Below, piece by piece: positions 19,043-27,785 of a stretch of DNA of 64,000 nt. Under the pieces are notes generated by a model that ran no database searches, had not been told where the DNA came from, and saw nothing but the letters and a program-made list of their open reading frames with translations. How positions within the stretch are numbered: the stretch's first letter is position 1; every line of letters begins with the position of its first letter. Source of the DNA: Streptomyces sp. AC555_RSS877 (GTDB lineage: Bacteria > Actinomycetota > Actinomycetes > Streptomycetales > Streptomycetaceae); assembly GCF_019049245.1 (NCBI RefSeq), contig NZ_JAGMUK010000032.1, forward strand, positions 83,548-147,547, in the 5' to 3' direction. Position numbers and translations under genes: made by a program.

Positions 19043-21847
19043 ATGCAGGTATCTCTCGGACGATATCTGGCACCGTGGCGTCATCGGCGCACGGAACGTT
19101 CGCCTGACTGTCGTGTCTCCTTGCTGAACATGCACAGTGCGGCCGGGCAGGTGTTCCTTCTCCAGGTCGTGATCGTGGTGCTGCTGGTCGTGACCGCGGT
19201 GACCGCCTTGGTGCTCCAGGCGGCACGTGACGCTCTGAGGGAGGGGCGAAGGGAGTCGGTCGTCGCGGCCCAGTCGTTCGCGAGTGCGCCCGGTGTTGTC
19301 GAGGCGTTCCGCAGCCAGGACCCTAGCGCGGTGCTGCAACCGCGTACCGAAGAGGCGCGGAGGAGAGCGGGTGTGGATTTCGTCGTCGCCATCAGCACCG
19401 AGGGCATTCGTCACACGTATCCCTACCCGGAGGAGATCGGGAGGAAGTTCGTCGGCACCATCGCACCGGCGCTGGAAGGCCGCACCGTCGTCGAGCAGGC
19501 CGGCGGCCCGCCTCTGCCCGCGGGGGAGGGAACGGCCGTGCAGGCGGTGGTACCGGTGACCGACTCGCGCGGCACGGTGGTCGGCCTGGTCTCCGCAGGG
19601 ATCACGGTCAAGAACGTGTCGGGACTGTGGATGCCACAGTTGCCGATCATCGTCGGCGCCGGCGCGGCAGCGCTCGCGCTCAGCATGGTCGGGACGACCC
19701 TGGTAGCCCGGCGGTTGCGGCGCCAGACGCACGGTCTGGCCCCGGCGGAGCTGGCGCGGATGTACGAGCACCACGAGGCCGTCCTGCACGCGGTGCGGGA
19801 AGGGGTGCTGATCACCGACGCCGACGGGCGACTGCTGCTGGCCAATGACGAGGCGCAGCAGCTGCTGGGGCTGTCGGCACGGGCGCAGGGATGCCCGGTC
19901 CGGGAATTGGGACTGCCGGAGCCGATCACAAGCCTGCTCACGTCGTGGAAGGTGGTGACCGATGAGGTACATCTCGTGGGCAACCGCTTGCTGTCGGTGA
20001 ACAAGCGCCCAACGTTCCCGCACGCGGCCCGCGACGGCAGCGTGGTGACGTTGCGGGACACCACCGAGCTGGCCGCGGTCTCGGGGCGGGCGGAGGTGGC
20101 GCGGGAACGGCTGCAACTGCTGTACGAGGCAGGGGTGGGCATCGGAACGACGCTGGATGTGACGCGGACGGCGCAGGAACTGGCCGAAGTGGCCGTGCCG
20201 CAGTTCGCCGACATCGTCGCGGTGGATCTGCTGGACGCGGTGCTGCGAGGGTGGGAGCCGACGGCCGAGGGATGGCGGTACCTACGGCGGGCGGCGATCG
20301 GAGGCCAACAGCAGGGGATGCCCTTGTACCCACTCGGCGAAGTGATCGCTTTTCTGCCGGACACTCCGCAGATGTGGACGCTGCAACAGGGACGGGGCGT
20401 TCTGGAAGCGGACCTGGGAAAGGCGCGCGGCTGGCAGGAGCAGGACCCGGATCGTGCGCGTGAGGCCTTGGACCGCGGGATGCATTCCCTGGTCACCGTA
20501 CCCCTGCAGGCGCGGGGTGTGCCTCTGGGCGTGGCGAATTTCTACCGGACGGGGGACTCCCCAGCGTTCGAGCCGGAGGATTTGTCCTTCGCGGAGGAGA
20601 TGGCCGCGCGCGCGGCGGTGGCCATCGACAACGCTCGGAGATTCACCCGCGAGCACACGATGGCGGTCACGCTGCAGCGCAGCCTGCTGCCACGGGGGCA
20701 GCCGGACCAAGACGCACTCGAGGTGGCCTGGCGGTATCTGCCGGCGGAAGCGGGGGTGGGCGGGGACTGGTTCGACGTCATTCCGCTCCCCGGCGCACGG
20801 GTGGCGCTGGTGATGGGCGATGTCGTCGGTCATGGGCTGCACGCGGCGGCGACGATGGGACGACTGCGCACCGCGGTGCACAACTTCTCCGCTCTAGACC
20901 TCCCCGTGGACGAAGTGCTCGGACACCTGGACGACCTGGTCGTGCGCATGGACAAGGAGGAGAGCACCGACGGCGCCCCGGACCACCACGAGGGAGAGGG
21001 CGTAACAGGCGCAACCTGTCTGTACGCGATCTACGACCCGGTGGCGGGGACGTGCACCATGGCCCGCGCCGGACACCCCGACCCGGTGGTAGTGGGGCCG
21101 GACGGATCCGTTGACTTCGCCGACGTGCAGGCCTCCGCCCCGCTCGGGCTTGGAGGCTACCCCTTCGAGACCGCCGAGATGTACCTGCCAGAAGATTCAC
21201 AGCTGGTGCTGTACACCGACGGCCTCGTGGAGGACCGCACCCGCGACCTGGATGTAGGGCTGGATTCGCTGCGCCGGGCGCTGGACGGGGCCGCCGGGCG
21301 CACACCGGAGGAAGCGTGCCAGGTGGTGATCGACGAGTTGAGGCCCGCACACTCCTCCGACGACATCGCGCTGCTCGTGGCACGTACCCGACTGTGGCCG
21401 CCGCCCTCGCACGTGACCGAGTGGGACGTGCCGTCGGACCCCGCGGTGGTGCCCTCGGTGCGGGCACAGTGCAGGGAGAAGCTGGCGGAGTGGGACCTGG
21501 CAGACCTCGCGTTCGCCACGGAGCTGATCATCAGCGAGTTGGTCACGAACGCGATCCGCTACGGATCGCCACCCGTCAAAGCGCGGCTGCTGTACGGACG
21601 CTGCCTGATCTGCGAGATTTCGGACGCCAGCGGCACCTCCCCGCATCTGCGGCGGGCGACGACCACGGACGAAGGCGGGCGGGGGCTGTTCCTCGTGGCC
21701 CAGTTCGCACAGCGATGGGGCACGCGGCACACGCCCCGCGGCAAGGTCATCTGGGCGGAACAGACTCTTCACGACGGCCTATCCGCACCAGCGTCCTCCA
21801 CACAGGTCGACGTACTCCTCGAGCAGTTCGGTGATGCCGCCCTTTGA
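19043..21847 (+). CDS. Membrane sensor PAS-GAF-SpoIIE phosphatase with RsbW-like ATPase domain
   Basis: 934 residues. A membrane helix (about 33-60), an extracytoplasmic sCache-like sensor (about 60-195), a second membrane helix (about 200-225), PAS (about 240-345), GAF (about 350-525), PP2C/SpoIIE (about 530-780; GVGGDWFDVIPLPG, GDVVGHGLHAAA, YTDGLVED, SSDDIALLVAR) and HATPase_c_2 (about 795-915; ELIISELVTNAIRYG, DEGGRGLFLVAQF). The sensor-TM-PAS portion, including RRLRRQTHGL and LLLANDEAQQLLGL, mirrors the DcuS/CitA-type kinase at 4683-6359, so a carboxylate-type external signal is plausible. It would link that signal to an anti-sigma/anti-anti-sigma switch instead of a response regulator. 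Confidence 0.92.
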   Translation: MQVSLGRYLAPWRHRRTERSPDCRVSLLNMHSAAGQVFLLQVVIVVLLVVTAVTALVLQAARDALREGRRESVVAAQSFASAPGVVEAFRSQDPSAVLQPRTEEARRRAGVDFVVAISTEGIRHTYPYPEEIGRKFVGTIAPALEGRTVVEQAGGPPLPAGEGTAVQAVVPVTDSRGTVVGLVSAGITVKNVSGLWMPQLPIIVGAGAAALALSMVGTTLVARRLRRQTHGLAPAELARMYEHHEAVLHAVREGVLITDADGRLLLANDEAQQLLGLSARAQGCPVRELGLPEPITSLLTSWKVVTDEVHLVGNRLLSVNKRPTFPHAARDGSVVTLRDTTELAAVSGRAEVARERLQLLYEAGVGIGTTLDVTRTAQELAEVAVPQFADIVAVDLLDAVLRGWEPTAEGWRYLRRAAIGGQQQGMPLYPLGEVIAFLPDTPQMWTLQQGRGVLEADLGKARGWQEQDPDRAREALDRGMHSLVTVPLQARGVPLGVANFYRTGDSPAFEPEDLSFAEEMAARAAVAIDNARRFTREHTMAVTLQRSLLPRGQPDQDALEVAWRYLPAEAGVGGDWFDVIPLPGARVALVMGDVVGHGLHAAATMGRLRTAVHNFSALDLPVDEVLGHLDDLVVRMDKEESTDGAPDHHEGEGVTGATCLYAIYDPVAGTCTMARAGHPDPVVVGPDGSVDFADVQASAPLGLGGYPFETAEMYLPEDSQLVLYTDGLVEDRTRDLDVGLDSLRRALDGAAGRTPEEACQVVIDELRPAHSSDDIALLVARTRLWPPPSHVTEWDVPSDPAVVPSVRAQCREKLAEWDLADLAFATELIISELVTNAIRYGSPPVKARLLYGRCLICEISDASGTSPHLRRATTTDEGGRGLFLVAQFAQRWGTRHTPRGKVIWAEQTLHDGLSAPASSTQVDVLLEQFGDAAL

Positions 21848-21893
21848 GGCCGGACGGCACCAGGTGCCCCTAGGGGCGATCTGCCGTCCGTCA

Positions 21894-22540
21894 TCATGTC
21901 CTGTCCCACGCCACGAGCCCGCTCACCGCGAGGGGGACCGTGATCGCGCCGGGTGCGACGTCCCTCGGCCAGCAGCGGCAGCAGGAGAGCGCGGTGACGA
22001 CGGTGATCAGCGGCAGCAGGTAGTTCTCGATGTCGGGAAGCGAAGAGCCGAGGGTGTATCCGGCCAGGACAAGGCTCTGCGACCAGAGCAGGCTACCGAC
22101 GCCCTGCCGGACGGTGACGGTCGGCGTGGGCACGCCGAGAGGGCACGCGCCGCCGGGTGCAGCACCGTCTGCAGGATCGGGACGATGCGGCCGATCATGA
22201 GAGTCTTGCCGTAGCCAGGAGCTTCTCGGCCCGAGCCGCGGCCTCCGGCACACGGCGGTTCGAGACGCGGGCCTCAGGGTCCGCCCACCGCCTTGTCGCC
22301 CGATCAGGAGCCCGACCCGCCTCCGGCCACGGCGCCGACGGCGCCGCACAGGAGTACCTGCCACATTTCCGGCCGGGGCGCCTGATGGGCACTTCCCCCA
22401 CACAGCACACCGGCCGAAACCAGCAGCGTGTCACCGTGCAGGAAGAAGCCGACAACCAGAAGTCCCGACTCCGCGAAGACCACCACAAGGACACCGGGCG
22501 CATCAAAGGCAGCCTCGCACCGATGCGCTGTCCGTCGCAT
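21894..22540 (-). pseudogene. DedA-family membrane protein, broken by several frameshifts
   Basis: Segments of a DedA/SNARE-associated membrane protein appear in successive frames on the minus strand: APGVLVVVFAESGLLVVGFF with GDTLLVSAGVLCGG near 22350-22500, then a shifted middle part, then SLLWSQSLVLAGYTLGSSLP and ENYLLPLITVV near 21960-22100. The intact family has about 200 residues and is thought to recycle lipid carriers or act as a membrane transporter. At least two frameshifts separate the pieces, so no full product can be made. The original start lies at or right of 22540. Confidence 0.8.
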
Positions 22541-22677
22541 TGACGGCGTTCACCGTCACCGCCTCCTGGCCGTCCTCCTGGGGGTGCCTCTCACCAAGCA
22601 TCACGCGGATGCCGCGGAAGCGGCCCGACCGAGGCCACGCGAGTCCGCCAGTAAGTCCCGGCACGGTTCCCGGGCAC

Positions 22678-23805
22678 CTACGCGCAGTGGTCCTCACCCG
22701 GGGCGGGCCGACAGCGCACGGCGACGGCTGCGATGTCGTCGTCGAGCCGACCGCTGCTGTAGTGGAGCAGATCCCGGTGTAGCCGGCCCAGCAGCTCCCG
22801 GGGCGGCGCCGTGGTATGCCGCCCCATCCAGTCGGCCAAAGGGAAGAACTCGCCGGCGCGGTCACGGGTCTCTGTCACTCCATCGGTGTAGAGCAGCATG
22901 TGATCACCCGGGCCGAACGGGACGGTCTCGACGTAGTAGTCGTCTCCGAGGAGCGTCGCGAGATTGAGGGGTGTCGAGGCGGTGGTGGGCTCGACGACGT
23001 GGACCTTCCCGCGCCGCACGAGAAGCAGTGGCGGATGCCCGCAGTTGAGAACCCGGACCTGCCCGCTGCCGTACGGGATCTCGGCGATCAGAGCGGTGGC
23101 AAAGTGCTCCAGCCGGTCACGGGCCACGCTCCCCGCGCTGTAGCGGGCGATACTCATCTCCAGCCGATGGATGATGCTCCTCAGGTCCGGCTGATCGTAC
23201 GCGTTCTCCCTGAAGCTGTTGATCACCGCAGCGGCCGCCCCCACCGCCGACAGGCCCTTGCCGCGCACGTCGCCGATGAGTAGCCGGACACCGTACGGGG
23301 TGTCGGCCGCCTCATAGAAGTCGCCTCCGATCCGGGCCTGCTCCTGGGCCGCCAGATACAGCGCCTCGATCTCGAGGTCCTGCATGCGGAACGGCAGCGG
23401 TCGCAGCAGCACCTTCTGGGCCGCGTCGGCGACGAGCCGGACCTGGAAGAGCGTCTCCTCCCGCTGGAGTCGGAGATGGCTCGCATACGCTGCCGCCAAG
23501 GTGACCGCGATGATCGCGGCAGCCGTGTACGGCGTCCCCAGATCTGCATAGACGAAGCTGAGACCGATCATGATCAGCAGGCAGAACGCCCCGAGCAGCA
23601 CCGTCGGGAGCACGGGCCACATCGCGGCGGCGAGAGCCGGTGCTGCGGGCAGGAGGCGGCTGAAGGCGATCTCCCGCGGAGTGGAGAAAGCCAGGCCGGC
23701 GATGAGGATGGTGACCATCAACGGTGACAGCAGCACGGCTTGCTGCCGACCACCGTACGGACGGTTACGGCCCCGGAGCCATCCTGTCCTGATCACATAA
23801 TGCAT
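22678..23805 (-). CDS. Membrane-anchored PP2C/SpoIIE-type phosphatase
   Basis: 375 residues. The N-terminal third has about four hydrophobic segments (LLSPLMVTILIAGLAF, AAAIIAVTLAAAYA), then a short helical linker and a PP2C phosphatase domain (IGGDFYEAADTPYG, GDVRGKGLSAVGAAA, CGHPPLLLVRRG, YTDGVTETRDRAG, RLDDDIAAVAVRC). This membrane RsbU-like layout is very common in Streptomyces. No sensor domain or kinase domain is present. It should dephosphorylate an anti-anti-sigma factor; none is encoded here. Fourth phosphatase of the accessory region; isolated from the others by the broken DedA gene. Confidence 0.92.
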   Translation of the reverse strand: MHYVIRTGWLRGRNRPYGGRQQAVLLSPLMVTILIAGLAFSTPREIAFSRLLPAAPALAAAMWPVLPTVLLGAFCLLIMIGLSFVYADLGTPYTAAAIIAVTLAAAYASHLRLQREETLFQVRLVADAAQKVLLRPLPFRMQDLEIEALYLAAQEQARIGGDFYEAADTPYGVRLLIGDVRGKGLSAVGAAAAVINSFRENAYDQPDLRSIIHRLEMSIARYSAGSVARDRLEHFATALIAEIPYGSGQVRVLNCGHPPLLLVRRGKVHVVEPTTASTPLNLATLLGDDYYVETVPFGPGDHMLLYTDGVTETRDRAGEFFPLADWMGRHTTAPPRELLGRLHRDLLHYSSGRLDDDIAAVAVRCRPAPGEDHCA

Positions 23806-24028
23806 CCTATCCGGGATGAATCAGACTTCGAGTGGTCAGGGAGCAGGCGCTCATACGCGACGATCAGCCGCTTGAACGGACCTCCCACCCGTCCGGCGCA
23901 ACGCTCCGACGCGGGCTGGCCCGGCGGTCAGGCCACGGGCACCGGGACGCGCTGCGGCGTCCTGGGTGTCGTACTCCAAGCCGTCGAGAACGATGTCCCC
24001 GTCAGCCCGTGGGGGAGGGCTAGGGGTC
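23806..24028. other. No recognisable gene
   Basis: Spacer between the start of the membrane phosphatase gene and the IS110 remnant. The minus strand reads DGDIVLDGLEYDTQDAA and then degrades, perhaps another gene remnant, but I cannot name it. Confidence 0.4.
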
Positions 24029-24345
24029 CTAGAAGGTGCCGTCGCGGAGCATCGCGAAAAGCACGTCGGCTCGTCGTCTCGCGTGGTAGAGGAGGGCTTG
24101 GGTGTGGTGTTTGCGCTGCGCGATCTTCTTGTCGTAGTAGGTCCGGGAGACCCGGTCGGCCATGGCCGCGAACGCGGAGAGGAGGAAGGCCCCTTTTTAG
24201 CTGCTCGTTTCCTCGGCGGGAGGGCCGTTCGCAGCGGATCGACGAGCCCGAACTGCGGGTCGCCGGAGCGAGTCCGGCGTAAGCGGCGAGGTGGGCGGCG
24301 GACGGGAACCTGCTGCCATCGCCGACGTCGATGAGGATCCTGGGG
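24029..24345 (-). pseudogene. IS110/IS116-family transposase, C-terminal remnant
   Basis: Minus-strand translation gives DVGDGSRFPSAAHLAAYAG, LAPATRSSGSSIRCERPSRRGN, then after a frameshift near 24200 AFAAMADRVSRTYYDKKIAQ and ARRRADVLFAMLRDGTF with a stop at 24029-24031. This is the C-terminal transposase_20 domain of IS110-type elements. The N-terminal DEDD catalytic part is absent. The sequence is joined directly to a piece of a DNA ligase gene on its upstream side. Confidence 0.85.
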
Positions 24346-24500
24346 GGTCGAGGTGGGCGCGGTACCAGCGGGCCGGGTGCCGCCAGCGTCCGGAACTGTC
24401 CAGGCGACGTCGACGCCGACTTCCACCACCAGCTCGGGCCGCACGGGGTGACGCTGGCCTTGCCGACTCCCCGCAGCTGCCCCCAGCCGCACGCTGAAAA
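24346..24500 (-). pseudogene. ATP-dependent DNA ligase, C-terminal fragment
   Basis: The minus strand reads VRPELVVEVGVDVAW and, one frame over, SSGRWRHPARWYRAHLDPP. This is the typical end of the OB-fold domain in actinobacterial ATP-dependent DNA ligases (L-V-V-E-V ... W-R-H-P-x-R ... R-x-D). A frameshift lies between the two halves and the upstream nucleotidyltransferase domain is missing. Probably a stub left when IS elements rearranged the region. The identification relies on about 35 residues. Confidence 0.55.
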
Positions 24501-24526
24501 GCCCAGAGCCTGCCTGCACTTGTCCG

Positions 24527-25011
24527 CTAGTGCTGTGGCCAGGAAGGTTCACAGGATTGGTGGTCGGAGCGGCGTCAACCGCCGCAAGAAGGGCGCCGCG
24601 AACAGTCTGGCCGCGCTGAAGTCGATCCGGGCCGCCCGTCCGGACGGCGCCCCGATCTACGTGATCCTGGACAACCTGTCCGCCCACAAGGGCGACACCG
24701 TCAGGCGTTGGGCGAGCAAAAGCCGTGTCGAGCTGTGCTTCACCCCGACCTAAGCGTCCTGGCCAACCCGATCGAGGCTCACTTCGGGCCACTGCGGCAG
24801 TTCACCGTCGCCAACTCCCACCATCGCAACCACACCGCGCAGACCCGGGCCCTGCACGCCTACCTGCGCTGGCGGAACAGCAACGCTCGCCATCCCGATG
24901 TTCTCGCGGCCCAGCGCAAGGAACGTGCCCGCATCCGCAGGGAGAAGGGCATCCGCCGGGGAGGCCGGCCGATGTCAGCGGTGGCCTGAAGCCCAATTTA
25001 GGCACCGCTAG
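24527..25011 (+). mobile_element. Internally deleted IS630-type element with transposase C-terminal half
   Basis: Begins with CTAGTGCTGTGGCC and an end similar to the other IS630 ends, then within 40 bases enters the transposase at GVNRRKKGAANSLAALKS. It holds the second Asp (IYVILDNLSAHKG) and, after a nonsense TAA and a frameshift near 24752, the Glu (ANPIEAHFGPLRQFT) up to the stop at 24987-24989. The 5' half, with the first Asp, is gone. The element ends at a CTAG (25008-25011) that also contains the stop codon of the hydrolase gene. Not mobile by itself. Confidence 0.75.
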
Positions 25012-25667
25012 GAGTTGGCGGCCTCCGACAACACGCGGGCGAGTTCGCGAGGGCGGGTGGTCGTCGGCCAGTGGCCCGAGTCGAGGTCCACGTACTGAAG
25101 GTGGGTAGCGCGGGCGAGCTCAGGACTCTCGCCGGCGGCGATCCACTCCTTGGCCTGGGCGGGGGTGAACTCGGGGCACACCACCACCACGGGGACGTCG
25201 AAGCGGCCCTCGTTGGTCAGGCGCACGACTTCCCTGGTGACCGCCTCGGGGACAGGAATAGCGGTGGACGCGAAGCGGTCCCGGGCCTGCTGGTCCAAGT
25301 CGGCGGCGTCCGCGCTCTCGAAGGGTTCCCAGCCCGGGAAGAGCACAGCGCCGCCCTCGATCGCGAAGTGATCTGCGTAGGCCCGCCCATCGGCGGCGGG
25401 GAAGCCGGCGATCAGGGGGACCTTGGCCACCCTCTCCGGTCGTGCGTCGGCGGCCAGCCAGGCCAGGGTCGATGCTGCCGAGTGCCCTACCACCAGTGGT
25501 TTTCCGGGTGCTGCATCAACCGCGGCGAGCGCCACTCCCAGCTGATCGTCAAGCGTCGCGGAGGCAGCTCCGTCGCCCTGACCTGGGAAGGTGAGCGGCA
25601 CGGGATGGTGGCCGAGCGCAACGAGTTCGGGCACGACGCCGTCCCATGCGGATCCGTCGAGCCACAA
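25008..25667 (-). CDS. Alpha/beta hydrolase, truncated at the N-terminus
   Basis: About 219 residues remain. The nucleophile is in VVGHSAASTLAWL, the His in DSGHWPTTTRP, and the lid region FTPAQAKEWIAAGESPELA is intact. Family members normally start with a short strand such as V-L-V-P-G before WLDGSAWDGVVPEL; here that strand is missing and the frame joins IS630-end DNA at about 25670. Only a TTG at 25667 offers a start. The missing first strand and oxyanion-hole residues make activity doubtful, so it may be a pseudogene. It lies between two IS630-derived ends and faces the transposase fragment. Confidence 0.65.
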   Translation of the reverse strand: MWLDGSAWDGVVPELVALGHHPVPLTFPGQGDGAASATLDDQLGVALAAVDAAPGKPLVVGHSAASTLAWLAADARPERVAKVPLIAGFPAADGRAYADHFAIEGGAVLFPGWEPFESADAADLDQQARDRFASTAIPVPEAVTREVVRLTNEGRFDVPVVVVCPEFTPAQAKEWIAAGESPELARATHLQYVDLDSGHWPTTTRPRELARVLSEAANS

Positions 25668-25671
25668 GCCG

Positions 25672-25792
25672 GATGTCCTCAGTGGTTCTCCCGGAGGAGT
25701 CAGATCTGGTTGTCGGCACGTTATCGGGAGGCTCTGACACCGGGCGGCTCACCCCAACCCGACCCGGCGAACCTACGCGGTCACAGCACTAG
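25672..25792 (-). mobile_element. Solo IS630-type end
   Basis: Read leftward from 25792: CTAGTGCTGTGACCGCGTAG, then GGTTCGCCGGGT, matching the ends at 11727 and 13465. About 120 bases of presumed IS terminal DNA precede the truncated hydrolase. The outermost CTAG contains the stop codon of the DUF6082-like gene to the right. Confidence 0.65.
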
Positions 25793-26349
25793 CCGGCCGG
25801 GGGATCCCCGACCACCCACCATTCGTCTCCGTCCATCTCTTCCAGTTGCCGTAGGAGTTCGTCCACCATCCGGCCAAGGTCGGCTTCGTCTGATCCGTCC
25901 GGGAGGGTTGCCCGCTGCCCCTGTGTGGCGTACCAGTACTCGCGGACGACGGGGTTCTGCAGCAGGCCTCTGATGAAGCCGAAGAACTCCTCGAGGCTGA
26001 TGTTGCCGATGCGGTAGTAGAAGACGAGGTTCGTGTACAGCGCGTTGGCGAAGAGATACTGCCGTCGTTTCTGCTGCGACGCGGGCGCCTCGAAGATGTC
26101 CAGCACCTCGGCCAGTTCCGGGCTGTCGATCGCCTTGCTCAGCAGTTCCCAGTGCAGGCGCTGCTGATTGGCCAGGTTGGTGTGGACCTGGCTGTGAGCC
26201 ACCTGTTCCTCCAGGTGGTCGAGCCGTACGCGCAGCGACTGGAGCGTGCGGTGTTGTGCGGCCAGGGCGGCGAGAACTCCCGTCACCAAGCCCAGGCCTG
26301 CTGCCAGGGGCCCAGGGAACCCCCGTGTTCCACGCTTCCGTGTGGCCAT
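25789..26349 (-). CDS. Membrane-anchored protein resembling DUF6082 (copy 2)
   Basis: 186 residues. A basic N-terminus and one membrane segment (about residues 12-30), a short coiled-coil (LQSLRVRLDHLEEQVAHSQ), then a helical domain with LLSKAIDSPELAEVLDIF, NALYTNLVFYYRIGN and LQNPVVREYWYATQ. The same order of motifs appears in the protein at 10037-10738 (DDPALAEVW, NLFANLTFSHY, QSPAFARYWEA), so the two are distant paralogues. Function unknown. Its TAG stop lies inside the CTAG of an IS630 end, so the insertion left the protein intact. Confidence 0.72.
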   Translation of the reverse strand: MATRKRGTRGFPGPLAAGLGLVTGVLAALAAQHRTLQSLRVRLDHLEEQVAHSQVHTNLANQQRLHWELLSKAIDSPELAEVLDIFEAPASQQKRRQYLFANALYTNLVFYYRIGNISLEEFFGFIRGLLQNPVVREYWYATQGQRATLPDGSDEADLGRMVDELLRQLEEMDGDEWWVVGDPPAG

Positions 26350-26669
26350 GTCAACCCCCGAATCAGGCGGCCGTCCGCCGGTCGTCGGAGTGCGGGTCGA
26401 CTGGAGGGGACCGGCGAGCGGAGGGCGGCGCTTGCCGCCTCCCAGAATGCCGAGCGGCTCTGACCGGCGGGGAGGCGGAGAGGAGGCGCACGGAGGGAAG
26501 CGAGGGTCGCACAGTCCGGCGCCTTCCCCAACGTCTGCCCCGCAAGAGCTGCTAACAATCGTTCACTTCGCGGGGATTCTTGCGGCTCGTATCCTGGGTC
26601 GGCATTCAATTCTGGTACGTGCGCCGGGCCGTGAGCCGGTGCGCGCTTCGGTGAGAGAAAGGTCGCACG
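26350..26669. other. Intergenic region upstream of the CobW-type gene
   Basis: 320 bases with the divergent starts of the DUF6082-like and CobW-like genes. A less GC-rich stretch near 26550-26610 may hold promoters. No gene or clear motif is seen. Confidence 0.5.
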
Positions 26670-27785
26670 TTGAGTCAGCCGAGCCCGCAGACGAACGCAG
26701 GCCCGCGTCCGGGTCCGTCGGAGAGTCGGCCGACGACTCCGGGAGCGGGGCAGATCCCGGTCGTCGTGCTCGCCGGATTCCTCGGCTCCGGCAAGACCAC
26801 CCTGCTCAACCACCTCCTCCACCGCAGCGGAGGCAGCCGGATCGGCGCCGTCGTCAACGACTTCGGGGCCATCGAGATCGACGCGATGGCCGTCGCCGGG
26901 GCCCTCGGCGACTCCACGGTCTCCCTCGGCAACGGGTGTCTGTGCTGCGCCGTCGACGCCAGTGAGCTGGATGAATACCTGGAGCGGCTCGCGCGACCCT
27001 CCCTCGGCATCGACGTCATCGTGATCGAGGCCAGCGGACTCGCCGAACCCCAGGAACTCGTGCGCATGGTGCTCGCCAGCGAGCATCCGGGGATCGTCTA
27101 CGGCGGGCTCGTCGAGGTCGTCGACGCCGCCGAGTTCGCCGACACCCGCGCGCGGCATCCCGAGATCGACCGGCACCTCGGCCTCGCCGACCTCGTCGTC
27201 GTCAACAAGCTCGACCGGGCCGCCGACGGCGAGCGGGTCCTCGGGCTGGTCCGGTCCCTCGTGGACCGGGCTGCCGTCGTGCCGGCCCGCTACGGCCGCA
27301 TCGACCCCGAGTTCCTCTTCGACTGCCGGCCCAGCGAGGAACGTATCGGGCAGTTGTCCTTCGACGACCTGCACGATCACACCGCGGGGGACCGTCACGA
27401 CCAGCACCTGCACAGCGGCTACGACAGTGTGGCCTTCATCTCCGAAGTGCCCCTCGACCCGCGTCGGTTGATGCAGTTCCTCGACAGCAGGCCCGAGGGG
27501 CTGTACCGGATCAAGGGATACGTCGACTTCGGGCCGAACGACCTCGCGAACCGTTACGGCGTGCATGCCGTCGGGCGGTTCCTGCGCTTCTACCCGGAGC
27601 CCTGGACGCCCGCAGACGCCCGCCTCACCCAGCTCGTGCTCATCGGCTCCGGCATCGACGTACCCGCCCTCGGCAAGGAGCTGGAGGCGTGCAAGAGCGA
27701 CGCCCCACACGCCGACGAGCACGGGATGTGGGGCGTTCTGCGCTACGTGCAGGAGCCGGAGGAAGAGGCTGCGCAGGAGGCCTAG
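26670..27785 (+). CDS. CobW/COG0523 G3E-family GTPase, putative metal chaperone
   Basis: 371 residues from a TTG start with GAGAAAGG upstream. The P-loop is GFLGSGKTTLLNH, the metal-binding CxCC motif is GCLCCAVD, the base-specificity motif is NKLD, and there is a CobW C-terminal domain (from about residue 255; FLDSRPEGLYRIKGYVDF). A His-rich stretch (DDLHDHTAGDRHDQHLHSG) probably binds metal. These GTPases insert or deliver Zn, Co or other metals. The start codon choice is supported by the start of sequence coherence; a Pro/Gly-rich leader of 25 residues precedes the domain. Ends tail-to-tail with the ParC-like gene. Confidence 0.92.
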   Translation: MSQPSPQTNAGPRPGPSESRPTTPGAGQIPVVVLAGFLGSGKTTLLNHLLHRSGGSRIGAVVNDFGAIEIDAMAVAGALGDSTVSLGNGCLCCAVDASELDEYLERLARPSLGIDVIVIEASGLAEPQELVRMVLASEHPGIVYGGLVEVVDAAEFADTRARHPEIDRHLGLADLVVVNKLDRAADGERVLGLVRSLVDRAAVVPARYGRIDPEFLFDCRPSEERIGQLSFDDLHDHTAGDRHDQHLHSGYDSVAFISEVPLDPRRLMQFLDSRPEGLYRIKGYVDFGPNDLANRYGVHAVGRFLRFYPEPWTPADARLTQLVLIGSGIDVPALGKELEACKSDAPHADEHGMWGVLRYVQEPEEEAAQEA

